A stretch of DNA of 64,000 bases from Bradyrhizobium sp. CCGUVB4N (lineage in GTDB: Bacteria; Pseudomonadota; Alphaproteobacteria; Rhizobiales; Xanthobacteraceae), in contig NZ_JANADP010000001.1 in NCBI RefSeq assembly GCF_024199945.1, positions 1,302,001 to 1,366,000 on the forward strand, given 5' to 3'. Made by a program: the position numbers and the translations under genes. Shown in pieces: positions 1 through 9,401 of this stretch (position 1 is its first letter; every line of letters begins with the position of its first letter). The notes under the pieces are model-generated. The model did no database searches. It had not been told where the DNA came from and saw only the letters and a list, made by a program, of their open reading frames with translations.

Positions 1-639
1 GTCCGCGGACTGATCGCATTCGATCAGGCAGCGGAGAGCGAACTTGATCCTGTCGTTGCTGCCGCCGTGCTTGCCTTCGGGTTCGTCTACATCCACCCGT
101 TCGAAGACGGCAACGGTCGTATTCACCGATACCTCATGCACCATGTTCTGGCGCGGCGCGGGTTCAATCCCGCCGGGATCCACTTTCCTGTCTCGGCAGC
201 AATTCTCGACAAGATCGGCGAATACAAGGAAGTGTTGGAAAGTTATTCGAATAGATTGCTTCCTATCGTTGAATGGGAGCCGACCCCAAAGGGCAACGTC
301 AAGGCCTTGAACGATACCAGCGATTTTTACCGCTTCTTCGACGCGACGCCGCACTCAGAGTTTCTGTACGAATGTGTGCAGAGGACGATCGAACAGGATC
401 TTCCAAAGGAAACGCGATTTTTGCGAAGCTTCGATACGTTCCGGGCAGGCGTCGAAAACATGATCGATATGCCGGAACGGACGCTTAACAATCTATTTGG
501 ATTCCTCCGGCAGAACGAAGGACGCCTCTCCAAGCGTGCTCGCGAAAGCGAATTCTCACAATTGACGTCAGATGAAATCACAAGGATTGAGGAGCTTTAC
601 CAAACGGCGTTCGTGGAGGGCTCGGCAATACCTGAGTAG
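1..639 (+). CDS. Fic-domain protein, 3' part (cut by window start)
   Basis: The reading frame is open from base 1, so the true start lies outside the window. The Fic active-site motif HPFEDGNGRIHRYLMHH is complete (about residues 31-47 of the visible part). The His starts catalysis and the GNGR loop binds the phosphates of the nucleotide, as in Fic AMP-transferases. About 150 residues follow with no second recognisable domain; the frame ends with TAG at 637-639. The usual role is transfer of AMP from ATP to a protein hydroxyl. The target and any inhibitory helix cannot be seen because the N-terminus is missing. Family call is firm, specific role unknown. Confidence 0.85.
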   Translation, partial: VRGLIAFDQAAESELDPVVAAAVLAFGFVYIHPFEDGNGRIHRYLMHHVLARRGFNPAGIHFPVSAAILDKIGEYKEVLESYSNRLLPIVEWEPTPKGNVKALNDTSDFYRFFDATPHSEFLYECVQRTIEQDLPKETRFLRSFDTFRAGVENMIDMPERTLNNLFGFLRQNEGRLSKRARESEFSQLTSDEITRIEELYQTAFVEGSAIPE

Positions 640-909
640 TCGTGCCAGATTGACATCTCGCTCAAGCGAATATCGCTGTCACCTAAGACTGCCGAACACG
701 CGAACAGTGAACGTCCTCGTCGAGAAGCGATCGCAAAAGAAGGCGCTTCCGCAGCAGGGTTTTAAGATTGGGAGGCTATAGTCGCGCCTTCCGCTTGCGC
801 GCGTGCGGCTTTCGCCGCATCGGGCTCTCGTGTTGGGGTGGACGGCCCCCTTCCGCCACACTGCGTGGCAAGATGAGGTCGTCGCTGACCTCAAACGAAG
901 GAGCCGCCT

Positions 910-1950
910 GTGGAAACGATTGTTCGCATCGGTCTGGATACGTCGAAGAGTGTATTTCAGCTGCATGGCGTTGACGGGACCGAGCAGCCGGTCTTACGGC
1001 GTAAGTTGAGGCGCGGGCAGGTTTTGGAGTTCTTCAGTCGCTTGCCGCCTGCGCTTGTCGCGCTGGAGGCGTGCGGTGCATCGCACTACTGGGCGCGGGA
1101 GCTCCAAGCGCTTGGGCACGAGGTGGCGATGATCCCGCCGCAATATGTCAAACCATATATGCAGCGAGGAAAATCGGACGCTGCAGACGCCGAGGCAATT
1201 TGCGAGGCGGCAAGCCGGCCGAAACTGCGTAAGAACTTTGTGCCTATCAAAAGTCCCGAGCAGCAGGGCGCACAGATGCTCGCGCGTGTGCGCAACCAGT
1301 TCATCGCCAGGCGGACCCAACTCGCCAATTCGATCCGTGGCTACGCCGCGGAATTCGGCTTTACCGCGCCCAAGGGGCTTTCCCGGCTTCAGCAATTGCT
1401 CATCGACATTCGGGCTGACGCGACAGTACCTGACTTGGTGAAGGAGTTGGTAGACGCTTTGGCAACAGAGCTCGCGCGCGTCGATGACCAGATCGCCAAG
1501 CTCGACAAGAAGCTCATGCAACTCCACCGGAGTAACGAGATAAGCCGGCGGCAGGCGGCTATCCCGGGCGTTGGTCCGATCGGCGCGACGCTGCTGTCAA
1601 TCAAGGTCGTGGATGCACGCGGGTTCAAGTCGGCAAGAAACTTTGCCGCCTGGCTTGGCCTGACACCAAAGAATCACTCGACGGCCGGAAAGAACCGGCT
1701 CGGCGTGATTACACGCGCCGGCGACGGCATGTTGCGTTCCGTTTTGGTGGCTGGCGCGACGGCTGTGATCGCAGACATGCGCCGACGGGAAAGTCGCTCC
1801 TGGCCCTGGCTGAAAGACATCATCGCACGCAAGCCGCCGAAGCTGGTGGCCATAGCGTTGGCAAACAAGCTGGCGCGGATCGCCTGGAAACTGATGGTCA
1901 GCGGCGAGCGGTACCGACCCGCAAGCAGACTCATGCCGATGCCGACATAA
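910..1950 (+). CDS. IS110-family transposase
   Basis: 346 residues, a normal length for IS110 transposases. The N-terminal RuvC-like DEDD domain shows D10 (IGLDTSKS), E53 (ALEACG) and the pair D90/D93 in RGKSDAADAEAI. The C-terminal Transposase_20 region has PGVGPIGATLLS near residue 218 and a GLTPKNHST stretch. The gene appears intact. IS110 elements lack clear terminal inverted repeats, so I could not place the ends; the flanks 640-909 and 1951-2220 have no other gene and probably include the element's non-coding ends. Confidence 0.92.
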   Translation: METIVRIGLDTSKSVFQLHGVDGTEQPVLRRKLRRGQVLEFFSRLPPALVALEACGASHYWARELQALGHEVAMIPPQYVKPYMQRGKSDAADAEAICEAASRPKLRKNFVPIKSPEQQGAQMLARVRNQFIARRTQLANSIRGYAAEFGFTAPKGLSRLQQLLIDIRADATVPDLVKELVDALATELARVDDQIAKLDKKLMQLHRSNEISRRQAAIPGVGPIGATLLSIKVVDARGFKSARNFAAWLGLTPKNHSTAGKNRLGVITRAGDGMLRSVLVAGATAVIADMRRRESRSWPWLKDIIARKPPKLVAIALANKLARIAWKLMVSGERYRPASRLMPMPT

Positions 1951-2227
1951 ACTTGAACGAAATGCAGAGCTTGGCGCCAGACCGGCAGGTTTGACGCTGG
2001 GGGCGGAACTTGCAGGACAGAAAGAGGTGGTACGTTCGGCGCGAGCCGGTCAGTGAAATGCTCCGCTCGGTTTACCGGCAGAAAATGCCGCTCTCGTGTT
2101 TGGATCTCACTGTCCGCGAAGCCCATCTTGGCCGGTGGTCGCAAGACCCGAAAACAGGCCGGACATATGAGCGCAAGCGATCCGAGCATGCTGCCAGAGC
2201 CAATCCTTGCAAGTCGGGGACCGTCCA

Positions 2228-2261
2228 CATATGAACCGAGCCGCTGTGCGTCTCGGTAGGG
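2228..2261. repeat. Hairpin repeat, copy 1 of 2
   Basis: 34-nt element whose core pairs ACCGAG with CTCGGT. It matches 26421-26454 at 30 of 34 positions by eye. On the minus strand it reads as a GC-rich hairpin followed by TT, like a terminator, and it abuts the apparent 3' end of the group II intron remnant at about 2256. Confidence 0.6.
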
Positions 2262-2340
2262 TAGGCGTGGAACACCTCCGCGGAGGATGTCCCTACGCCT
2301 CCCCCCAAACCGTGCGGGCACCTTTGCGATGCACACGGCT
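2256..2340 (-). ncRNA. Group II intron domains V and VI (remnant)
   Basis: On the minus strand, 2340-2308 reads AGCCGTGTGC, a short loop, then GCACGGTT. This has the size and AGC start of catalytic domain V. A second hairpin follows (about 2300-2258, with CCTCCGCGGAGG at its tip) as domain VI, ending in CCTAC near 2256, as intron 3' ends do. It lies directly after the maturase HNH domain. The 5' intron domains were not found. Confidence 0.65.
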
Positions 2341-3027
2341 TTCCATATGCGTATGCTCTCGATTGGAGACGGCCACCCGGCACAACGGGCACAGGACGAT
2401 CGTCTTGCGCCGCCAACCGGACCGTTTCCAGACTATCAGCGACCCACTCTGCAGGTCTCGCACGCGGCGGAGGTGATGCATCTCGAATGGTCCCGTCGTG
2501 CCGCCACATGCTTCGCATGGGCGAGCGTGCAGGCGATCGATTAGGTCATTCGAGTTTATGACCCACCACGCGCCTCTTGTGAGATCGCCAATTCCTTGAC
2601 TTATCCAAAAGGTTCGCGTGAGGTGCTTCAGTCTCCACAGTTTGATCGTGCGAAGCTTGCTTCGGACTACGGAGGACACCTCGTAATCCGACCCTTTCCA
2701 CAGACGGGCCATGATCTGTGCCCTCGTCGTTCGATGGTGCAACGCCAGCGTCTTGATGAGGCTGCGGAACACAACGAGCTACAGCACTCCCAAGGCGCGT
2801 TTGTTGTCATCGGCAAACGAGTAGTTGTTGGCAAAACCACGGAACTCTGAGTTATAGGCGAACACGGTCGCAGTGTCGCTGGTGACCAAGAACTGCTCAC
2901 GAGCACGGCCGGTCTTCCTGGCGAGGTCGCCATAGCCATGCCGTTTGCAGAACTCGCGAGCGGCTTCGAGACTCAACGTGTCGGCGTCCGCGGTCGTGAG
3001 CGGAGACCGGTGGTCGGGGTGCTCGTT
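2293..3027 (-). pseudogene. Group II intron reverse transcriptase/maturase, C-terminal remnant
   Basis: Two minus-strand frames together match the end of a group II intron-encoded protein. 3027 down to about 2779 gives the region before domain X (FRGFANNYSFADDNKRAL). The next frame, 2772-2293, continues with SLIKTLALHHRTTRAQIMARL (domain X/maturase). It ends in an HNH endonuclease domain with CEACG, FEMHHLRRVRDL and TIVLCPLCR. The reverse transcriptase domain proper is missing and there is a frameshift near 2775, so it is dead. Recognisable domain V and VI RNA lies just downstream. Confidence 0.82.
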
Positions 3028-3374
3028 CAGGAGAAACATGGTTCGGCCGATGCTAGCGGTGGGAAGGAGTGCGTGGTTCGCCTTCTTTAACAATAGCACA
3101 AGCGCCGTATCCGCTGATGGCGCATCAACTACTCATGGAGCACAGATCATCCTTCTGCTGGGCATCTCCCCTGGCCGATAACCGCATAGTGCAATAAGCA
3201 ATTTAATCTAAAATGGCTTTCATCGTCGATTGTTGCCGATACCAACAGAAATACCAACAAGCTGACGTGCGGTCTTAGCTTGCAAAAATATTTTCAGCGG
3301 GCCTTGGAAGCAGGTCAGGCCCGACGCCGTTCCGGTCTCCGCAATGTCCCGACCGGGAATCCAACCCTGGCCGT

Positions 3375-3408
3375 GACGAGAATTAGTAAGCGACGAGAAT
3401 TAGTAAGC
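3375..3408. repeat. 17-bp perfect tandem repeat
   Basis: GACGAGAATTAGTAAGC occurs twice head to tail (3375-3391 and 3392-3408). It lies in DNA without a convincing gene and is probably a local duplication scar. The rest of 3030-3697 has no feature I can support. Confidence 0.8.
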
Positions 3409-3697
3409 GGGGAGGGGCTGGGCTTCGGGGCCAACACTGTTGCGTTGGCGCGAGACCGAGCCAAAAGCGTCTGATCGCGCGCCGCTGAACTGGACGTCCA
3501 ACGACCAATGCGTGCCAAAGTCAGATGGCGTGCCAATGTCCGACGAGACAATTTAGAAAGACGCAGGGGATTATGGGCTGCAATATTGGCACCGCCGGCG
3601 ATCACTACGAGATTGCGCTCGATCGTGTCGACCCTACTCAACGAGGAGGGCTCGCTCGACGGCGATGAACCGCCGTATCCTACGCCGATCGGCGGGC

Positions 3698-3907
3698 CTA
3701 ATTTGCTCTCGTGTCGACCCTCGGCAGCGAAGCGTGATATTCGTCGACGCTGTCGAGGTCTATCATGGTCTTGCCTCCCATCTTGTAGGCCCTAATCCTG
3801 GCGTCGCCGATCAGCTCATAAGCCTTGGTCCTTCCGAATTTGCCATAGCGGCAGCCGTCCTTGAACTCGACGAGCCGGCGGCGATTGTTCTTTTCATTCT
3901 CAACCAT
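3698..3907 (-). CDS. Small helix-turn-helix (excisionase-like) protein
   Basis: 69 residues from the ATG at 3907. The central part, YGKFGRTKAYELIGDARIRA followed by KMGGKTMIDLDSVDEY, has the layout of an excisionase/MerR-like winged helix. A helix selects DNA (RTKAYELI), then a short beta hairpin (KMGGKTMIDL), as in small AlpA/Xis proteins that act on element excision or repression. No integrase is intact next to it. The frame stays open upstream, so a longer start (such as M at the MDILSC segment) is possible. 3908-4256 has no gene I can support. Confidence 0.5.
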   Translation of the reverse strand: MVENEKNNRRRLVEFKDGCRYGKFGRTKAYELIGDARIRAYKMGGKTMIDLDSVDEYHASLPRVDTRAN

Positions 3908-4256
3908 GATTCCCGCATGTGCTTCGATGATCTCCACGAGAATCAAATAAAGCAGCTCTGAACAAGAAAGGATGTCCATGGCGCGACCTGCGCACCCTGG
4001 CGTACAAATCGGATGGACCGGAAGCGCTGTTGCTAGGACGTGCCTGCCATTCCCCGTGCTCGGTTGGGCCTCATTAGGCAAGGCCCGGTGCAACAGAGCC
4101 ATTCAAACCCATCGCTTTGCAATGCCAGTCGTGGAAGCGACATGAAGCAAGTCGTAGCGCAGAGTGAACAGTTTTGGCGTGATGTAACGACGCAATCGTG
4201 ATCAAAGCTTTGCAACGCTGGTCGCTGCGCCGGTGCGCAGACATCCGATTGAGCCA

Positions 4257-4364
4257 ATGAAAAAACTGAACCCTCAACGCCTTCAGGTAGGCGACATCAT
4301 CCTGACGTCGGGCCCGGGCAAGGTGAGCAAAATCCTCGCGGAATTGATGAGATCGGAGATCAGT
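4257..4364 (+). pseudogene. N-terminal fragment, possibly a YiiX-like papain-fold hydrolase
   Basis: The frame starting MKKLNPQRL continues with QVGDIILTSGPGKVSKIL. This resembles the start of small permuted papain-fold (NlpC/P60, YiiX) enzymes, whose catalytic Cys normally follows soon after. Similarity stops at about residue 36, where the sequence runs into the damaged ISL3 remnant. At most this is a truncated leftover; the family call rests on one short motif. Confidence 0.25.
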
Positions 4365-4511
4365 TGGTCTCTCGTCCCGTCGACCAGATGTGGATCAACA
4401 TCGGGGAAGCGATGCCGGTGCTCCAGGAGGGTGGCCCGGAGATTGCCGGCAGAGTGGAATGCATGGATGCCGATGATCAATCGGCCGCTCTCTCAGATTT
4501 GCGGGACCAGC

Positions 4512-5041
4512 TCAGCGATAGCTGTGGCCCTTGCGGACCGAGATCTCGTCGATGCCGATCGCGCGGGGGCCCGGCGTGCCAGCGCGCTTGAGCTGGGCCC
4601 TCATGTACTGCATCTCCAGCGTCTTGACCGTGTCCCAGTCGAGCTTCAGCTCACGGGCGACATCGCGGATTGATGCCTGCCGGCAGCGGCGGCCAACATA
4701 GAATGCAAAGCGTTTGGTGAAGTGCGGATTGTCCGCAAGAAAATCCAGCCCTTCGCGTTTCACGGCGCCGCAACGGCGGCAGGCGACGCGCCGCGCTTCG
4801 AATTCCAGAACAATCCGAAATCCCGCACTCGACAGGTCGCGAACCTGCCGCACCCGACGCTCGTACCAGCCGTGCTGGACCCGTCCGCAACAACCGCAAG
4901 CCGTTTTTTTGAGCGCCGATCAAGGCGCGCGATCCGCACATTCGGATCACCGAACACACCGCGTACGGTCGCTCTCGCCCGAAAGCCTGCGAACGAATAT
5001 CCATCCGACAGACGCCGCTGTCGCTTCCCCGATTTGGCCAT
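4512..5041 (-). pseudogene. ISL3-family transposase, N-terminal remnant
   Basis: Two minus-strand frames are needed. 5041 to about 4890 gives FRARATVRGVFGDPNVRI, typical of the ISL3 N-terminus. 4853-4512 gives the zinc-finger part (CRRCGAVKREGL), the helix-turn-helix and RAIGIDEISVRKGHSYR, which carries the first Asp of the catalytic DDE set. A stop follows directly and the C-terminal two thirds, with the other acidic residues, are absent. It is frameshifted and truncated, so not functional. Confidence 0.78.
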
Positions 5042-5154
5042 CGCTCAGCATGCCAAAATCGAGCGGCTGTCCGAGCTTACGAAAGCCCGTATCCACGAGC
5101 ATTTCCGCCGCTATGATCCCCCAAAATCACCCACTCGATTCCCTGAAGGCCCAT

Positions 5155-5330
5155 CGAAATCTATCGGCCGATGGAATCTGCCATTGCGGCCTGAACGGCA
5201 CGTTTCAAATTCGATTGCGACCGTCCGACGAAGATCGAGCGCTGCCTCGTCGCGACACTATCTCGATGTCCTTGTTGCATCCGAGCAATCTCAAGTCAAA
5301 GTAGCCATCGAAATTTATGACGCAGTAAGA
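5155..5330 (+). mobile_element. IS701-family 3'-end remnant
   Basis: This stretch matches the 3' end of the intact IS701 elements elsewhere in the window. The frame with PLRPERHVSNSIATVRRR parallels RPERHIPNSIATMRRR in the copies at 17.2 and 55.8 kb. It finishes with TTTATGACGCAGTAAGAC, the counterpart of the element end TTTGTGACGCAGTAAGA. No transposase core remains. Confidence 0.65.
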
Positions 5331-5849
5331 CCGAGTGTACCATAGCCAAGCGTGGTTTTGTAGGTTCATAGCGAGCGGCGCCGTGTGAATGCCAACCATT
5401 CCTAGTAGGTGCGGCGACCGTCGGAATCTAGCATGCTCAGTCGCCATCAAGCGAGCGGACGCAAGCGAGCGGACGTATGGATTAAATTGCACTCGTTGTT
5501 GGATGATTGAAAATGTCGGACACGAGACAACGGCTCAGAGCCGCAATGTTCGAGAAGCTTGAGGCTTGACAGACCTGGTGCGGACGAACAGGAAATCGAA
5601 GTCCCGACACGATGAATTTTTGGAATGACACACACAAACACACACGGGCACTTCTTTGCCGGTGCTGCTGCATTTGAAAGTCAAGCGCGCGATGTTGGCA
5701 TCGCCGATCTCTGTCTGACAGGCCGAACCAACCTTATAGAGAGCGTTGAAGAAGCACGTGGCCATCTAAAGGCCGCATTCTCTGTGGTAGGCCAGTACCT
5801 GAAAGTGCGAGCGTATGGCTGCGCAACTTGAGACGAGAGGAGGATTCCG
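5331..5849. other. Gap without a supported gene; 14-bp tandem repeat
   Basis: CAAGCGAGCGGACG is repeated head to tail at 5448-5461 and 5462-5475. An AC-rich run lies near 5626-5646. Short open frames exist, but none has a ribosome binding site or recognisable content. Confidence 0.5.
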
Positions 5850-6038
5850 ATGTTCGAGGCTAAAGACTATCGCGTGTGTTGCCACCACTTTGTCACCCCA
5901 ACCGACCGCGCCGTCTACCCGGCGCAGGAGCCCTTACTAACCTACCCTGAGGCCCTCCGGCACGTGCAGGCCGAGCAGGCCAAGGGCTACATGGTGGCCT
6001 GGGTCATCGACCGCGCCGGAGCAGGCGCCACGAAATGA
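5850..6038 (+). CDS. Small hypothetical protein (62 aa)
   Basis: The ATG at 5850 is preceded by a strong ribosome binding site (GAGAGGAGGATTCCGATG). The protein starts MFEAKDYRVCCHHFVTPTDR and has a predicted helix rich in Ala, Glu and Gln (EALRHVQAEQAKGYMVAWVI). It has no transmembrane segment or signal peptide. I do not recognise a family. The good start site and protein-like composition favour a real gene in an otherwise decayed stretch. 6039-6536 downstream has no gene I can support. Confidence 0.5.
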   Translation: MFEAKDYRVCCHHFVTPTDRAVYPAQEPLLTYPEALRHVQAEQAKGYMVAWVIDRAGAGATK

Positions 6039-6536
6039 GATTGGTGATTCGAACGCGAGCGTTCCCACTGGGCCTTGGTATGTATGGGACTGTTAGGGCT
6101 TAGTCCCCGGCAGCATCAGCTATGACCGAGTTGGCTGGCGCATTTTGAGGAACCTGCAGGGCCACCATGTCCGCACGGTGGCCCGGGAATTGCTGATCGA
6201 CAAGCCGACCGTTGAAGGGATTACGTCCGTTGATGAAGTTGACAAGGCTTTCGGGCCGACAGGCGTTGGTTTTGTCCAGGCCAAGGGAACGAGACGAAAG
6301 GGACAGATACGAGTCAAATTGCTGCCGACATGCCGCCATCATTGAACGAGCAGCGGCAAGATTATGCCGAGAAGCTGCACAAGCGCATACTGCAAGAGCC
6401 GCTTCCGGAGATCGCGGCCGTCACCGAGATCGAGGCGATGCACGCGGCTGATCTGCCGCAGCATTCGCCGCGAGCCGTTGCCGGTCAGAAATGGCAGCTG
6501 CTGCGAACGAAAGCGGAGCCAATCAATGGCCTCTTG

Positions 6537-6988
6537 CTACCGGAAAGGAGGGCAAGCTGATGCTAGAGGCGGAGCAGTGTCGGTGCCATAGCCGGCGTCC
6601 ATCAGGACCACGCCGCGCGGCAAGCCCACCGCGCGGGCCCGGCGCAAATGATCAAGTGGAATTGCCGGCTTCGTCTTGATGCTGATGTCGGGAACTCCGG
6701 CTTGACGTACACGGTTCGTCACCCACTCCTTTGGTAGGTAGAGCCGATAGGCGCCATCGGCTCGACGCTCTTGCGATCGCATGGCATCATCAGCCCGGTG
6801 CAGTTATCGCGAAGCGGTTTGGCTCGTTCCGCATGTCCGATCATGCTCGTAAGGCCGTCAATATATGCCGAAAACCGCGACGCAACGTTCCCCGAGTTTG
6901 TCAGACCCATCTCAGCCTCCCCACGCTGGAGTTGAGTCTTCTCAAATATATGATTTCTGTCGACAAGGGCCGCGACACTCTGCTCAGT
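6537..6988 (-). pseudogene. IS701-family transposase remnant
   Basis: Minus-strand frames match two separated parts of the IS701 transposases in this window. 6910-6719 holds the N-terminus (SMIGHAERAKPL, then GLMMPCDRKSVEPMA). 6782-6537 holds the middle (YRLYLPKEWV and GLPRGVVLMDAGYG). The block between, including the first catalytic Asp in the IDDTGFPKKG region, is deleted. A trace of the element end, CAGTAAGACTAGG, is at about 6986. Confidence 0.72.
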
Positions 6989-7023
6989 AAGACTAGGTCT
7001 GCGTTTTGGTGGTTCGAATCATA

Positions 7024-8167
7024 TCAAGCGGCCTCGGCGAGCTTGTAGGACCAGGTGTGGATGACAGGATACCGATTGACGTCGTCGATGCCGGCCATGA
7101 TGCGCTCCTTGAGTTCGTGTTTTGAGGTCAACCGGATGTGGCGCAGGACGGAGCGAGCGAATTTGGAGAAGAAGCCCTCGATGAGGTTGAGCCAGGAGCC
7201 GTGCTTGGGCGTGAACGTAAACTCGAAGCGGCCTGCCGGTCGTGTATCGAGCCAGGCTCTGGTTTCTTTCGAGATGTGTGCGGAGTGATTGTCGAGAATC
7301 AACTTGATCGCGGTACCGGCCGGATAGGCAGCATCGATAAGTTTGAGGAATTCGATGAACTCGCGGCTGCGGTGGCGGTCTTTGACGAGAGCGTGGACCT
7401 TGCCGGTCAGCAGATCGATTCCAGCCAACAAGCTGAGCGTGCCATGACGTCTATACTCAAAATCGCGCGCAAAGGCCGGATAGACGCCTGGCACAGGGGG
7501 CAAATCCGGCGCCGTCGTCGCGATCGCCTGGATTCCGGGCTTCTCGTCGTAGGAGACGATCGCCACCCGCTTGCCCGATTTCTTCGACCTGGCTGCGCTC
7601 TTCTTCAGGATCTGGACCTCGCGATAGACACACAGGACCTCCGCCATTTTCTGCTCGAACTCGGCATCGCGACGCTCCAGATAGTAGCGCACCTTGTGCG
7701 GCTTGATTTCCTCTTGGCCGAGAATCTTGCACACCGTGCCCTGGACCAGGTTGGCAACGCATTGGTGTCCCGCCGACGGGCCATGCTCACGCGCATGGCG
7801 TGCCAGCAGCCGCGTCGTCCACAGCTCGTGCGGGTAGCCGTGCTCCTTGGCCTTCGCACGCCAAAGACACCAGCCAGGCCTTGGCCTCCGGCGTGATCAC
7901 CGGCTCCTTGCCCGGTCGCGGTCGGTCGTCGAGTGCCGCCAGCGCACCATAGGCTACCGCCCGCTCGACGCAGCGCTGAACCGTCTGATGATGCACACCA
8001 AGTCTTCGTCCCACGGCAAAGAACGACGGGTTCTCGCGATAGGCCAGCAGCATTGCTGCCCGCGACACCCGGCTCGCCGACTCGGTTCGAGACCGCGAAA
8101 GAGCCGTCAACGTTTCAATCTCCTTCTCAGTCATCGCCAACTCGACTGCTTGCCGCCATGTTGCCAT
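7024..8167 (-). pseudogene. IS630-family transposase, frameshifted
   Basis: The N-terminal frame (8167 to about 7850) has the helix-turn-helix part (VGRRLGVHHQTVQRCVERA). After a single shift near 7850 the sequence continues as AKEHGYPHELWTTRLLARHA and then the frame 7734-7024 with the DDE domain: SYDEKPGIQA, LILDNHSAHI and PKHGSWLNLIEGFFSK. All three catalytic positions are present, so only the frameshift breaks the gene. Some IS families make such proteins by ribosomal frameshifting; I see no clear slippery run here and treat it as a pseudogene. Confidence 0.8.
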
Positions 8168-8403
8168 GATACCAACCCTCGTTCGGACAATCTCAAAACG
8201 AGGAATCCACGAACACCCTTCCAGTTCCGTGCCGGCTTCATGGAATCGGTCGTCTAGCGCGCGAACGAAAGAAGATGCTGCCGATCTGTTGGTGACTTTC
8301 TAAATCCGCACAAAAATGACGACAAGAATGGGCGGTAGGATGGTGAGGGAACTAAAAAGGCGGCCCGCAAAGGCCGCCGCCGAGTGTCGCAGTGGTGTGT
8401 GTT

Positions 8404-8625
8404 TCAGAAGGAGTATGGTTGCTCTTCGTCGTCGCGGTGATCGGCCGGCGCTTGTTGCTCCTGGATGAGTTCCTGGATCTTGAGGCAGTAGTGCGACCAG
8501 ATGTTGTCGGATAGATCCTTGAGGAGCTCGTGGACAGCGAGCGCCTGCTCCGGGGTCCATTCGGGATTGATGAGGAAGCTGATCCCGAAGTTGAGGCCGG
8601 ATGGTTGATGGTGGTTTCTGGTCAT
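8404..8625 (-). CDS. Small accessory protein of the IS21 element (73 aa)
   Basis: Its ATG overlaps the istB stop in an ATGA arrangement, so translation is probably coupled. The protein starts MTRNHHQPSGLNFGISFLIN, has a helical middle (EQALAVHELLKDLSDNIW) and ends in an acidic tail. I do not know a function. Its position as the last gene before the left inverted repeat, and the coupling, indicate it belongs to the element. Confidence 0.65.
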   Translation of the reverse strand: MTRNHHQPSGLNFGISFLINPEWTPEQALAVHELLKDLSDNIWSHYCLKIQELIQEQQAPADHRDDEEQPYSF

Positions 8626-9401
8626 GCAACGTGCTCCTTCTCGTTGGTGCTGGCGGGCCGGCTTCGATGCTGTGTGCTCTGGGCCTCGGCGCGTTCCAGA
8701 GCTTCCTTGAGGCGGTAGGATTCGCCGTCGATGGAGATCACCTCGGATCGGTGCACGAGGCGGTCGACCAGGCTGACGACACATGCGGCATTTGGGAAGA
8801 CCTCCGTCCATGCGGCGAAGGGCTTGTTGGTGGTCACGATTGTGGAGCGGGCCTGATAGCGCCGGCTGACGAGTTCGAACAGCAGGTCTGCGTGACGGTT
8901 CGAGTAGGATAGATATCCCACCTCGTCGATCGCCAGAACGTCGGCGGCGGCGTAGTGATGGAGCCTTCGGCGCAAAGCGGTATCGCTGTCGAGGGCGGCA
9001 AGCTCGCCGAGCATTTCGCTGGCCGATCGGAACAAGACCGAGTGACCGGCGATGAGCGCCTGGTAGGCGATATTCTGCGCGAGGGTCGACTTTCCGACGC
9101 CGTTTGGTCCGACGAAGACGATGTTGGTTGCGTCGTTCATGAAGGACAGCGACATCAATTGCTCCACTGCGGCGCGGTCGAGGCGCCTGGACCAGAGCCA
9201 GTCGTAATCGGCCATCGGTTTGAAGTGACCGATCCTGGCGTCGCGCAGGCGTCGCTGCAGCGAGCGCCGGGCACGTTCCTCCTCCTCCCATTGCAGCATG
9301 GGGGCCAGCCATGGGGCGCCGGCGATTTCGTCCCAGTGTTCGACCAGGCCGTTGAGGCGCAGCGCCTTGGCGCGGTTCAGCAGGGCATCATCAGTGCTCA
9401 T
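8622..9401 (-). CDS. istB: IS21 helper ATPase IstB
   Basis: 259 residues, the normal IstB size. Walker A is GPNGVGKST (about residues 97-105), Walker B is VLAIDEVGYL, and a sensor-like IVTTNKPF follows. IstB is an AAA+ ATPase that selects target DNA and activates the IstA transposase. The start overlaps the end of istA by 11 bp, the usual coupled order. No damage seen. Confidence 0.92.
   Translation of the reverse strand: MSTDDALLNRAKALRLNGLVEHWDEIAGAPWLAPMLQWEEEERARRSLQRRLRDARIGHFKPMADYDWLWSRRLDRAAVEQLMSLSFMNDATNIVFVGPNGVGKSTLAQNIAYQALIAGHSVLFRSASEMLGELAALDSDTALRRRLHHYAAADVLAIDEVGYLSYSNRHADLLFELVSRRYQARSTIVTTNKPFAAWTEVFPNAACVVSLVDRLVHRSEVISIDGESYRLKEALERAEAQSTQHRSRPASTNEKEHVA

Noticed and set aside
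3335-3375. tRNA-like T-arm on the minus strand (GGTTGGATTCCCGG), perhaps an attachment site
   Set aside because: No matching anticodon or D-arm could be folded, and the T-loop differs from the consensus.
6100-6560. Several overlapping frames of 65-80 aa
   Set aside because: None has a convincing ribosome binding site or family; likely decayed DNA.
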